In this document: piece by piece, positions 55,581 to 63,921 of the stretch
Numbering within the stretch: the first letter of the stretch is position 1
Layout: every line of letters begins with the position of its first letter
Source: Deltaproteobacteria bacterium
GTDB taxonomy: Bacteria; Desulfobacterota; Binatia; UBA9968
Length of the DNA: 64,000 bases
Direction: 5' to 3'
Assembly: GCA_005879605.1 (NCBI GenBank)
Contig: VBKE01000001.1
Span: 56,252 to 120,251 of the forward strand
The notes under the pieces: model-generated
What the model was told of the DNA's origin: nothing
Databases searched by the model: none
What the model saw: the letters and a program-made list of their open reading frames with translations, nothing else
Program-made: the position numbers and the translations under genes

Positions 55581-56825
55581 TTATTCTCTGACAAAGAGCA
55601 ACAACAGCATTCCCGCGACGTAGGTTGAGGCCGCGACATAGAAGGCCGACGTAAAGCCGTATTGATCCATCACGTAGCCGACGATCAAGGTCCAAACCGG
55701 CCCGGAAACGCAGCCCACGAAGTAATAAATCGAAAAGGCGGCGTCGGTTAACTCGTCCTTGGCAAAATCACTGATCATCGCTTGGGTCAGCGAGCTTCGG
55801 GCCTCAACCACGCTGCCGTAGAGAATGAGGTTCAGGTAAAGCAGCAGCCCTAGAGACGTTTGATGGGCAAGCCACACGCTCATGATGGCGGATAACAAGA
55901 GGGTGAATTGAGTTATCAAAGCGCGCTTGTGGAAACGGTCCGAGAACCAGGCGATGGCGATGGGGCCGACCAAGCCGGCGCCCTGCAGCAGGGTCAAAAG
56001 CAATCCGCCCGCAGACGCTGTGATGGCAAATCGTTCCATGAAGAAGGGCACGAGATAAGTGAGATTGATGCCGGTTCCACGCCCGGCAGCTCCCACCATT
56101 AAAACCAGCGATGTGAACAAAATATTGCGGTTTGTGAGACAAAGCCGGTAGGCGTTCAGGTTGGCTTTGAGATTGCCTTTGCGGCCGACTGAATCGTCGG
56201 GTGAAGCCTGATCGCGGAGCATGAACAGGGTCAGTCCCATAACCAGACTGGCGATTCCAAAAACCACAAATGCCGTTTTCCAGCTCATATAAAGGAGAGC
56301 CAGCGATGCCAGAGCGGGACCGATGAATGATCCGAAACTCCCTGCTGAATGATGGAACGTGAGCGCCCAGCCCCTGGCGTTCGGAAAATGGCGGGATAAG
56401 ATGCTCGCGCCGAGCGGATGCTGCGGGCTCGAGCCGGCGTCGATCGCGACCCTTGCCGCCAATAGTTGAGGATAACTGCCGACGAAGAATTGCATCATAG
56501 TGGCAATCCCGACGATCACGTTTCCGGTTCCAAGAACCGCGGTGCGCTTGAAGAAGCCGGTAAAAAATCCGTAGATGACTTGCAGCCCCTGTCCGACGAA
56601 GTTGGAGATAGCGGAGAGCGCTCCGAGCTGCAGCAATCCAAATCCCAGTTCCTTCATGACGACTGGAAAGATGACTGAAGTGATGCTGTACTGCAGATGG
56701 TTGAGCGTATGGCAGGCGCTGATGAGGCTGATGGCCATACGCTTTTGTTGCTCGGTCGCTTCGAGTGGCTGCGCGTCTATGGACGCGGCGGTGACAGCTG
56801 CGGCGGTGTTTTGCTGATCTTTCAC
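55581..56825 (-). CDS. MFS transporter
   Basis: 414 aa, 12 predicted segments. CHTLNHLQYSITSVIFPVVM with ELGFGLLQLGALSAISNFVG resembles fosmidomycin-resistance and nitrate/nitrite-like MFS members. Polar N-terminus of about 25 residues. Substrate unknown. Upstream gene (57010, also minus) lies 185 nt away, with a 7-nt repeat array between them. Confidence 0.85.
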   Translation of the reverse strand: MKDQQNTAAAVTAASIDAQPLEATEQQKRMAISLISACHTLNHLQYSITSVIFPVVMKELGFGLLQLGALSAISNFVGQGLQVIYGFFTGFFKRTAVLGTGNVIVGIATMMQFFVGSYPQLLAARVAIDAGSSPQHPLGASILSRHFPNARGWALTFHHSAGSFGSFIGPALASLALLYMSWKTAFVVFGIASLVMGLTLFMLRDQASPDDSVGRKGNLKANLNAYRLCLTNRNILFTSLVLMVGAAGRGTGINLTYLVPFFMERFAITASAGGLLLTLLQGAGLVGPIAIAWFSDRFHKRALITQFTLLLSAIMSVWLAHQTSLGLLLYLNLILYGSVVEARSSLTQAMISDFAKDELTDAAFSIYYFVGCVSGPVWTLIVGYVMDQYGFTSAFYVAASTYVAGMLLLLFVRE

Positions 56826-56933
56826 GACGGTTCGGCCCTTGAGTTATGAAATATTAGTTAGAGTACCATCTTTTCTGTACAGGGAGCCGGAGCTCTCTGT
56901 CAATGGCGGCTCGCGCTGGCTCGCCGAGTTTGG

Positions 56934-57010
56934 GGTCTCGCATCTCGGGTCTTGAGTTCCGGGCTTCGACTTGACTCACAGCGCGAGACTCGAAACTCGG
57001 AACTCGAAAC
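56934..57010. repeat. 7-nt tandem repeat with opposed arms (site 4 of 5)
   Basis: Left arm heptamers ggtctcg, catctcg, ggtcttg, agttccg, ggcttcg; right arm gcgagac, tcgaaac, tcggaac, tcgaaac. The two arms are roughly inverse, as at 23261. The right end touches the stop codon of the DHA2 gene. Confidence 0.65.
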
Positions 57011-58620
57011 TATTTCGGCCGCGGCGTGTCGGCCGGAGTGTAATGGCCGAGAGAAAGGCTGACGACGAGGCCGATCAGCATCAATGCAAACGCCGTGGCG
57101 AACGCATACCAAATCGAATCGGCCAAGACCGCTGTCAATTTGGGCAACAGTTCCACCGGGATCTGGGCGCGGGTTGCCGGTTCAAGGAGATTCTGCGGAT
57201 TCGCCAACTTATCGAGCAAGCCGGAAACGGCACCGCCGTCTTTCATCCGGCTCAAATTCTGCTGCATCTGATTGAGCAAGACCGTCCCAAGCAAACTGAC
57301 CGAGAACGCTCCGCCGAAAGTACGAAAGAGCATGAGCGTCGAGGTCGCCACGCCGATTCGTTGGAACCAGACGCCATTCTGAGCGGCCACGAGGGTTGCG
57401 AGATTCGCGAAGCCCATGCCTACGCCGATCAATATCGCGCTGATCAAGACCGAAGGAAGACTGACGTTGGATTTATGAATCACGAACAACCCATAACCGA
57501 GCGCCATCAGCACCATTCCTGTCGTGCTCACGAACCGATAGCCGCGTCGATTGATGGCTTGACCCGCAAGGAGACTTCCGGCGGTCCAACCGAGGCTCAA
57601 AAGTAAGAGCACCATGCCGGCCCGAGAGGCGGACAATCCAATGACGCCCTGGAGATAGAGCGGCAGATAAGTGACTGCGCCGAAGACGCCCATTGACGCG
57701 AGCGTGGCGACACACGTGGAAGTTCTGAACAGGCTCAGGTGAAAAAGATCAAGCGGGATCATCGGCTCCTCGGCCCTGCGCTCGATAACTAGAAATACGA
57801 ATAGAATGACCAAAGCGAGGGCCACGAGACCGATGGTTTCGGGATTCACCGGGCGCATGGACTGTGAGCTTTCGGCTAAAGCATAAAAAATTAAAAGTAG
57901 CCCGAGCAGCAATACCACCGCGCCTTTGAGATCGAGACGGTGGGCATGACGGATGGCTTTTTCTTCCTTCAGACCGATCACGATCAGAGCCGAGGCGACC
58001 GCGGTTATGGGAAGGTTGACGAAAAACGCCCACCGCCAGCTCCAGTTCTCGACGATGATACCGCCGGCGAGCGGACCCAGGATGGAAGCGAGACCCCAAA
58101 CACTGCTGATGAATCCCTGCATCCTTGCGCGTGTTTCGGGAGGAAAAAGAATTCCGACGAGGATGAACGACAGCGCATAGATGGCGCCGCCGCCGAGACC
58201 CTGAACGGCGCGGAAGAGAACCAACATCTCCATGCTTTGAGCGGCGCCGCACAACGTTGAGCCAAGCACGAAAATACCGATGCCGATAAGCATGAGGCGC
58301 CGGCGGCTGAAAAGATCCGACAACTTGCCGAAGAGCGGAGTCGTCAGGGCCGAGGTCAGCATGTAGATCGAAAACACCCAGCTGTAGAGCTCCAGACCTC
58401 CCAATCTGGCGACGATGGTCGGCATGGCCGTGCTGACGATGGTCGCGTCGATGGCAAAGAGAAAGATGACCAGCATGACGCCGGTGACGGCGAGATTTCT
58501 CTTTTGCGGCGTTTGATGAGTCGATGGATCGGGAGGGTTCACGTTGCTAGGGACAATGTTGGGAATTCGCGCGCGGCGTATCTTAACCAGTTGAACTAGT
58601 TTGCCGAGAGAGTCAAGCAA
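57010..58620 (-). CDS. DHA2-family MFS multidrug exporter (EmrB/QacA-like)
   Basis: 536 aa, 14 predicted segments. IFLFAIDATIVSTAMPTIVA is motif D1 of the family, LFGKLSDLFSRRRLMLIG motif A, and FRAVQGLGGGAIYALSFILV with GPLAGGIIVENWSWRWAFFV motif C and the following loop. Proton-driven efflux of drugs or dyes. The first ~40 residues are variable and an internal start is possible. No TetR or MarR regulator adjacent. Confidence 0.88.
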   Translation of the reverse strand: MLDSLGKLVQLVKIRRARIPNIVPSNVNPPDPSTHQTPQKRNLAVTGVMLVIFLFAIDATIVSTAMPTIVARLGGLELYSWVFSIYMLTSALTTPLFGKLSDLFSRRRLMLIGIGIFVLGSTLCGAAQSMEMLVLFRAVQGLGGGAIYALSFILVGILFPPETRARMQGFISSVWGLASILGPLAGGIIVENWSWRWAFFVNLPITAVASALIVIGLKEEKAIRHAHRLDLKGAVVLLLGLLLIFYALAESSQSMRPVNPETIGLVALALVILFVFLVIERRAEEPMIPLDLFHLSLFRTSTCVATLASMGVFGAVTYLPLYLQGVIGLSASRAGMVLLLLSLGWTAGSLLAGQAINRRGYRFVSTTGMVLMALGYGLFVIHKSNVSLPSVLISAILIGVGMGFANLATLVAAQNGVWFQRIGVATSTLMLFRTFGGAFSVSLLGTVLLNQMQQNLSRMKDGGAVSGLLDKLANPQNLLEPATRAQIPVELLPKLTAVLADSIWYAFATAFALMLIGLVVSLSLGHYTPADTPRPK

Positions 58621-58727
58621 TGATGGCTACGGGTCGGGTAATACGCCGGCTATCTCAGCGACCACTTCTCATTTTCGAATTACATAAAGGCGAACGTAAG
58701 ACGGTTGCCGCCCGGCAAATCGCTTCG

Positions 58728-58751
58728 ATGTTTTGAGAATTCTCAAAACGT
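58728..58751. repeat. Palindromic element (copy 1)
   Basis: GTTTTGAGAA / TTCTCAAAAC is a perfect 20-bp palindrome (58730-58749), with A-T outside a T/G pair. Flanks TTCGATG and TGAAAGTAT recur at 63573. Intergenic, in a 480-nt gap that has no supported gene. Confidence 0.75.
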
Positions 58752-58849
58752 GAAAGTATCCAAAGATCTGTTCGTGCAGCGACGGAGCGGGACTTCGGGC
58801 TCCGCGCCGGAGCGGAATGTACTAGATCCGATCGATCCCGACACGGTTT

Positions 58850-58885
58850 AAACGGATTGACCTGTTTGAACTGCTTGAACATTGC
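58850..58885. repeat. 9-nt tandem repeat (short array)
   Basis: Units aaacggatt, gacctgttt, gaactgctt, gaacattgc read with period 9 and share the gaac-g-tt pattern with the longer array at 63850. Confidence 0.5.
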
Positions 58886-59103
58886 CTTCTCTGGATTACC
58901 TTGAGGAACGTTACCCGACCTGGCTAGACGAGGCGAGCGAAGTGAAGCACATCTGAATAACTCAGTAACTCATGCCTGACGCCACATCATTTGTGCGCCG
59001 ATCTGTTTAATTCGGTGGTTTCCGCCGCTGGGTTTCGAGTTGTTATAAATTTTGGAATAAAAACGTCTAATAGCCGAGCTTTCAAACCAAGGAGGATGCC
59101 GTC

Positions 59104-59328
59104 ATGAAAGGCCTGGCTACGTTGTTGCTTTTGGGATGCTTAGGTCTGGGCGGATGCGAGTTCATGGCCGGAGCCGCCACCGGTGCTTTGGCGACGGGAG
59201 CTGGTTATGAGATTAACGCCAAACGACAGATGGATCGGCTCGAAGATGATTACCGACGTGAGCGCATCAGCCGAAGAGAGTACGAACGGCGTAGAAGCCA
59301 GATAGAGAGAGGCTCAATTCTATATTGA
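59104..59328 (+). CDS. Small lipoprotein
   Basis: 74 aa. Signal with lipobox LGGC (Cys 18), a small-residue stretch FMAGAATGALATGAGYE, and a basic C-terminal helix with RLEDDYRRERISRREYERRRSQIERG, similar to small SHOCT-like ends (EYxRRRxQI). AAGGAGG is 9 nt before the ATG. Function unknown. Confidence 0.75.
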   Translation: MKGLATLLLLGCLGLGGCEFMAGAATGALATGAGYEINAKRQMDRLEDDYRRERISRREYERRRSQIERGSILY

Positions 59329-59623
59329 GTCACGGACCACTCACCATAATAGGTAATAGTCGGGTTACCCAGGCCTTGCATGAAACGTTGTCCCCACGAG
59401 ATTGTATGACTGCAGCCAGATCTCACCCTCCTCTGCTTTCCGTCGAGCCATCACCCTATTCAAATCCCAGTCACAACGCCAAAAAAGGAATCGATCTCGG
59501 AATTTCCGCTAAGGCCGACAATCTCGCAAATGAGACACTGTCAGGATTCGATCGCTGATAGGAATCCTCCGTTGCGCTTTTAACCCTTCATCCGTCTAAC
59601 GTCTCAGGAAGGAGTTATTGCGC
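59329..59623. other. Intergenic, nothing clear
   Basis: 295 bases; one open 77-codon frame without motif. Nothing supported. Confidence 0.4.
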
Positions 59624-59836
59624 ATGAAGGCAAAAAAGTTCCTGACGGTTTCTATGCTGGCCGTCTTAATGGGTTTGGTCGGGGGCTGCCACGAGCAGTC
59701 AGTCGATAGGTACCGCAGTGGCTACGGTAACGGTTCTTACCGTGATGGCTTTCGGGATGGTCGCGCCTACGAAAGACGCCGCGATGATTGGCGTGACAGC
59801 CGTTACCGCTACGACGACTACAGGAACCGCTGGTAG
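59624..59836 (+). CDS. Small Tyr/Arg/Asp-rich lipoprotein
   Basis: 70 aa: signal with lipobox VGGC (Cys 22), then HEQSVDRYRSGYGNGSYRDGF and repeated RDGR, RRDDWRDSRYRYDDYRNRW. ATG 59624 has AGGAAGGAG 9 nt upstream. Resembles other small charged envelope proteins of this window (11218, 59104) only in composition. Confidence 0.7.
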   Translation: MKAKKFLTVSMLAVLMGLVGGCHEQSVDRYRSGYGNGSYRDGFRDGRAYERRRDDWRDSRYRYDDYRNRW

Positions 59837-60028
59837 GCTGGAACAGCGGCTGCAGGGGGTAGGCGTTATCCCTCAGGCTGCGAGACTATCCCTAAAGAGG
59901 AAAAATTAAACTCTTACGGGCCGGTGAGATTAGTTGTGCCATTTGTGGTCGAGGGGAGGGAAGCCGGGATGAAGCTTGAAACCCGCGGTTGTTTTAGATA
60001 CTGCTCGACTCCCGACCTTTATTTTCCC

Positions 60029-60478
60029 TCAAGTCAGGTTTGCGATGATCTCCTCGTCGGTCGCCGTCAAGTCCACCGGCTTCCCAAAAGGTTGCGGCCA
60101 ATCCACGCCCGTGTGCCAGTACACTTCTACCTGGTTGCCGTCCGGGTCTTGAAAATAGACGCCGACGGCGTTGCCGTGGCTGACCGTACGGATGATGGGT
60201 ATGTTGTGCTCCAAGAAGAGCCGGTAAAACTCTTTGACATCGGCGAGACTGGCGCAACGAAAGGAAATTTGCTGGACGACTTTGCCGTCCTCCCGGCCCG
60301 GCACCAGCAGCAACTCGTGGTGTTCTTCCAGCCGGCCCTTGGCCGTCATGAAGGTGCTGCCCGTCTTGGGATTCTCGTCGCTAATCTTCAGGCCAAGAAT
60401 ATCCCGATAAAATGCCTTCGAACGCTCGATGTCGCGCACGTAAAGACCCACATGACCCAATGACATCACTTTCGGCAT
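60029..60478 (-). CDS. VOC (glyoxalase/dioxygenase-fold) protein
   Basis: 149 aa. MSLGHVGLYVRDIERSKAFYRDILGLKIS, then ELLLVPGRED, NIPIIRTVSHGNAVGVYFQDPDGNQVEVYW. Metal ligands His (GHV), Glu (QVEVYW) and His (EEHHELL region) are visible. AAGGAGG lies 4 nt before ATG 60478; longer frame to 60523 rejected. Lyase or extradiol-type enzyme; substrate unknown. Confidence 0.85.
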   Translation of the reverse strand: MPKVMSLGHVGLYVRDIERSKAFYRDILGLKISDENPKTGSTFMTAKGRLEEHHELLLVPGREDGKVVQQISFRCASLADVKEFYRLFLEHNIPIIRTVSHGNAVGVYFQDPDGNQVEVYWHTGVDWPQPFGKPVDLTATDEEIIANLT

Positions 60479-60643
60479 AGATCCTCCTTTCAGAATGACC
60501 GGCCCCGACTCGTCACTTGTCAATTGCAGTACAGTACCGGCAGTAGTTCAATTTCGCGAAAATTTGTCGGGCGCCCGAAAGTGGATCTTGGTGTGTCCAG
60601 ATGAATTGTTGTCGCCAACTCTCGGTACCCCAACCGGCTGATC

Positions 60644-60674
60644 CAAAAAAAGAGGCGCCGTTCGGCGCCTCTTT
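60644..60674 (-). terminator. Strong intrinsic terminator of the peroxiredoxin gene
   Basis: AAAGAGGCGCC (60649-60659) and GGCGCCTCTTT (60664-60674), 4-nt loop GTTC. On the minus strand seven T follow. 22 nt after the stop codon. Confidence 0.95.
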
Positions 60675-60695
60675 GAAGTCACTCAAAAAATGGTC

Positions 60696-61355
60696 CTACT
60701 TCGGCTGAGACACGAGCCGGAGATACGGTTTCAGTGTTTTCCAGCCGCTTGGGTATTTCTTTTTTGCTTCTTCATCCGAAACCGAAGTAACGATGATGAC
60801 GTCATCACCCTGCTTCCAGTTAACCGGTGTGGCAACCTGATGCTTGGCGGTTAACTGCATGGAGTCCACTACACGCAGCACCTCGTCAAAATTGCGGCCA
60901 GTCGTCATGGGATAGGTGAGCATCAGCTTGATCTTCTTGTCCGGTCCGACAACGAAGACCGAGCGCACTGTCGCATTGTCTGCGGCCGTGCGCCCCTGGG
61001 CGGTTCCGCTAGCGCTGGGGTGAATCATGTCGTACAGCTTGGCAACCTTCAGATCAAAGTCGCCGATAATCGGGTAGTTCACCGCATGGCCCTGGGTTTC
61101 CTCGATATCCTTGGACCATTTCTTGTGATCGGTCACGGGATCAATGCTCAGACCGATTATCTTGCAGTGCCGCTTGGCGAATTCCGATTTGAGACCCGCC
61201 ATGTAGCCGAGCTCGGTCGTGCAAACCGGGGTAAAATCCTTCGGATGCGAAAACAGAATAGCCCACCCGTTCCCAATCCATTCATGGAAATTGATGGTTC
61301 CTTCCGTCGTCTCCGCGGTAAAATTAGGAGCTTCCTCTCCGATATGGAGTGCCAT
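60696..61355 (-). CDS. 1-Cys peroxiredoxin (Prx6 type)
   Basis: 219 aa. Catalytic Cys 45 in SHPKDFTPVCTTELG, then SIDPVTDHKKWSKDIEET and NATVRSVFVVGPDKKIKLML with the conserved Arg; the C-terminal arm (NWKQGDDVIIVTSVSDEEA) is typical of Prx6. Reduces H2O2 and lipid peroxides in the cytosol. Start MALHIGEEAPNF. Separate transcription unit with its own terminator. Confidence 0.93.
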   Translation of the reverse strand: MALHIGEEAPNFTAETTEGTINFHEWIGNGWAILFSHPKDFTPVCTTELGYMAGLKSEFAKRHCKIIGLSIDPVTDHKKWSKDIEETQGHAVNYPIIGDFDLKVAKLYDMIHPSASGTAQGRTAADNATVRSVFVVGPDKKIKLMLTYPMTTGRNFDEVLRVVDSMQLTAKHQVATPVNWKQGDDVIIVTSVSDEEAKKKYPSGWKTLKPYLRLVSQPK

Positions 61356-62047
61356 AATTATTTACCTCCTTAATAATTGTTTTTTGCGAAGTGTAGCTCT
61401 TTCCCTAACAACTTGCTCTTAAGGTTCCGCTACTAGACCAAAAAGCCACCGAGATCAGTCCATCTGCGGACGGCCGAAGGGTTACACTGGCCAGCGCCCC
61501 GTTTGATGGCAAAGAGTTATCAGATAACCGGACATTAGGAAAGACGAAAGGGGACCTTGTTCATTACGTTGAACTATTTCGCCTGCTGTTCTTTGGTCCT
61601 CGTCGTCATCGACGATGCTTCTACCCTCTATTTCCCACCATTACGTGGTGGAGCGTGCCGGGAGAATCCAGCCTAGCTTGGCACGACATCAACCATTCCC
61701 TCCTACCCACAACTAGATTGTCTTTTATCCAAGTCGGTTACCGTAGTCAACCAACGCACCGCCTTTCGCAAGACTGGAAAGCGACAAATCTACGGACCTT
61801 CAAAACTCTCCAAGCACGAGGCCTCGCTTGCCGATCCGCTCGACTCCGTCAACAACAGTTTGATCGCGGGAGAGCTGCAGCTTGGGCTCCGCCCTTTTAC
61901 TTCCTAAACACAACTGTCAAAATATCTCGCGCTAACCTATTTCGTGATCTCTCTGCATTTAGACAATCCGAATTTTCATTCTAAAGGCGTCAAGCACAAG
62001 GCAAAGGGTCTACAGGATGGCGCTTTTGGCGGACGGTCGGATCTGAC

Positions 62048-62075
62048 TCGAAACCCGATACGCGAAACTCGAAAC
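62048..62075. repeat. 7-nt tandem repeat (site 5 of 5)
   Basis: Units tcgaaac, ccgatac, gcgaaac, tcgaaac in direct succession, 90 nt before the MITE-like element. Confidence 0.6.
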
Positions 62076-62166
62076 TGCGTAAGCGTTGCTCACGAGGAAT
62101 GCTCGGCACAACGGCGTTTCTAACACGATGTGGCTGTGGCGATCAACAAAAAGTACCTGTCCCCGG

Positions 62167-62295
62167 GTAGTGGTTCAGTTGGTCAAGATCTCTCACTTCG
62201 TTCGAGATGACAGATCATTTAACGTGTCATTTCGAGCGCGGCGCGAGAAATCTTTCTTCGACCTAAAGTATGGTGTGTTCTAACTGGACCACTAC
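62167..62295. mobile_element. MITE-like element enclosing dispersed hairpin copy 2
   Basis: Terminal inverted repeats GTAGTGGTTCAGTTGG (62167-62182) and CTAACTGGACCACTAC (62280-62295) match at 14 of 16 positions. Inside lies the hairpin AAGATCTCTCACTTCG ... TGTCATTTCGAGCG (62185-62254), as at 25732. Outside, TACCTGTCCCCGGG (62154-62167) and TACCTGTCCCGGG (62293-62305) form a near-direct repeat that could be a target duplication. No transposase frame. Confidence 0.55.
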
Positions 62296-62326
62296 CTGTC
62301 CCGGGTTTCGGCCATAATAGTCAGTA

Positions 62327-62354
62327 TAGACATATTAGCTGGATTAGTTATAAT
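62327..62354 (+). promoter_or_regulatory. Promoter of the antitoxin/zeta operon
   Basis: TAGACA (62327-62332), 16 nt, perfect TATAAT (62349-62354), 27 nt before the ATG; AAGGGAGG precedes the start. Confidence 0.7.
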
Positions 62355-62381
62355 AACCCCAGGCTAAGGGAGGTTTTTGCC

Positions 62382-62732
62382 ATGTCTACGCTGACATTTA
62401 GAAATAGCCAGGGCGCGCTTGTTGATGTTCCGACCATCGCCGCCACTCGAGTCAAGAACGAGTTCGGTGCGATCCTGGAAAGAGCCACCCATGGCGGCGC
62501 CGTCGCGATTACTCGGCACGACACGCCCAAGGCGGTGCTGCTCTCTTACGAGGAGTTCGAATCGCTAGTGCAAGTGCGCTCCCGTAGTCTTGACAGCCTT
62601 GGCGCCGAATTCGACGATCTTTTGGACAAAATGCAGAGCCCGCAAGCCAAGAAAGCGATGGCCGCAGCATTCAATGCCAGCCCCGCTAAGCTCGGACGCG
62701 CCGCGGTGAAGGCAGCTCGCAAGCGCGGTTGA
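62382..62732 (+). CDS. Phd/YefM-type antitoxin
   Basis: 116 aa. VPTIAATRVKNEFGAILERATHGGAVAITRHDTPKAVLLSYEEFESL is the Phd fold (dimerising, DNA-binding) domain; the rest, LDSLGAEFDDLLDKMQSPQAKKAMAAAFNASP, is a helical neutralising tail longer than in Phd. The partner gene starts 88 nt further on. Likely represses its own promoter. Confidence 0.82.
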   Translation: MSTLTFRNSQGALVDVPTIAATRVKNEFGAILERATHGGAVAITRHDTPKAVLLSYEEFESLVQVRSRSLDSLGAEFDDLLDKMQSPQAKKAMAAAFNASPAKLGRAAVKAARKRG

Positions 62733-62820
62733 ACCGTAATCATTGCCGCTCTCGCATGACCCAGAAAGGCCAAAGAGAGAGGCTGCCCTCACAAGTGAAC
62801 GCGGCGAATTAAGCCTTAAC

Positions 62821-63465
62821 ATGGCTTCTCTTAGACAGTCGCGCATTTACGTCATCGCAGGCGTCAATGGCTCGGGCAAGAGCAGCATAGGTGGCGCGGC
62901 CTTTCGCGAAAACGGGGGCGAATACTACAACCCCGATGAGGTTGCCCGTAAGCTGATGGCCGCCAACCCAACGCTGACTCAGGTGGACGCCAACAGCGCA
63001 GCCTGGCACCAAGGCGTGAAACTGCTGAAGCGGGCTATCGCCGAACGCAAGGATTTCGCCTTCGAGACCACGCTCGGCGCCAATACGATTCCGCGCCTGC
63101 TCGCACAAGCCGCATCGCAAGGCATCGAGATCTATATTTGGTACGTGGGACTTTCCAGTGCCGAGCTTCACATCGAACGCGTCCAGGCTCGGGTCCGCCG
63201 CGGCGGTCACGACATTCCTGCAGAGCATATCCGACGGCGCTACGAGCACAGCCGCTTAAATCTCATCGATCTCCTGCCGCAGATCACGGGCTTGCGTGTT
63301 TACGACAACAGCGTCGATGCAGATCCCGCCGCCGGCAAAACGCCTAAGCCAAAGTTGGTGTTGCACATGGAACGCGGGAAGATACTGAACCCGCGCAATC
63401 TTAAGCAGACGCCGGACTGGGCAAAGCCTATCGTCGCCGCAGCACTCAAGTTGAGCCTGAGCTGA
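62821..63465 (+). CDS. Zeta-toxin-like P-loop kinase
   Basis: 214 aa. Walker A GVNGSGKS (residues 14-21), YYNPDEVARKLMAANPT, FAFETTLGANTIPRLL (the FETTL substrate loop) and RVRRGGHDIPAEHIRRRYEHS, as in zeta toxins that phosphorylate UDP-N-acetylglucosamine. ATG 62821 chosen; frame open to 62743 without a site. Zeta usually pairs with epsilon; here the upstream partner is Phd-like. A housekeeping kinase cannot be excluded. Confidence 0.82.
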   Translation: MASLRQSRIYVIAGVNGSGKSSIGGAAFRENGGEYYNPDEVARKLMAANPTLTQVDANSAAWHQGVKLLKRAIAERKDFAFETTLGANTIPRLLAQAASQGIEIYIWYVGLSSAELHIERVQARVRRGGHDIPAEHIRRRYEHSRLNLIDLLPQITGLRVYDNSVDADPAAGKTPKPKLVLHMERGKILNPRNLKQTPDWAKPIVAAALKLSLS

Positions 63466-63572
63466 CTCTCACGGAGCTTCCGTTTCAGCGCCCCTGCGTC
63501 TCTGCGTGAGATCTCCGATTTATCTTTCTCAGGCTTCCCCTTTTTCTTTCTCCGATCGGGGAAGTCATTTCG

Positions 63573-63596
63573 ATGTTTCGAGAATTCTCGAAACAT
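63573..63596. repeat. Palindromic element (copy 2)
   Basis: 24-bp perfect palindrome, arms ATGTTTCGAGAA and TTCTCGAAACAT. Compared with copy 1 at 58728, an inner T-A pair is replaced by C-G on both arms (compensatory) and an outer T/G by T-A. The flanks TTCGATG and TGGAAGTGT are conserved. Confidence 0.8.
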
Positions 63597-63849
63597 GGAA
63601 GTGTTCTTACGGCGAGACCAGTCTGACGGCTGAGTCAGTTGTGATTCACGGATGATTCGAGAGCGGTTCACAGATGGTCGATGATTTTCTGATCGCGAGA
63701 ATTCAAGTATCCAGGCATTTTGCACGTAAAGCTTTTTTGCAGCGAAAGACGGTGACTTCCACCGTGTAGTTCCTCGACTGGCCCCGACTTAAGCGCCGGT
63801 TTTACCTTGATAGGTGTGGGGCGGCATCGTCAATCGCCATCCTTTGGTC

Positions 63850-63921
63850 AAACTATTTAAACGTTTTGAACGGCTGGAACGGCTTGAACGGTTTCAACGG
63901 ATCGAACGGCTGGAAAAGCTT
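63850..63921. repeat. 9-nt tandem repeat (long array)
   Basis: Eight consecutive nonamers: aaactattt, aaacgtttt, gaacggctg, gaacggctt, gaacggttt, caacggatc, gaacggctg, gaaaagctt. Perfect period, drifting units. Shared theme with 58850. Confidence 0.7.

Larger units (their letters stand above)
61374..62381. other. Kilobase intergenic stretch with repeats
   Basis: No supported gene. Contains a 7-nt array (62048), a MITE-like element (62167-62295) and the promoter of the antitoxin gene. A 109-codon open frame at 61655-61984 has no family features. Confidence 0.5.

Noticed and set aside
58655..58882. Minus-strand 75-codon frame
   Set aside because: Its start (MFKQFKQVNPFKP) is the translation of the 9-nt repeat and it runs through the palindrome; no motif.
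61655..61984. Plus-strand 109-codon frame
   Set aside because: No recognisable domain, no ribosome site, and it lies in a repeat-bearing gap.
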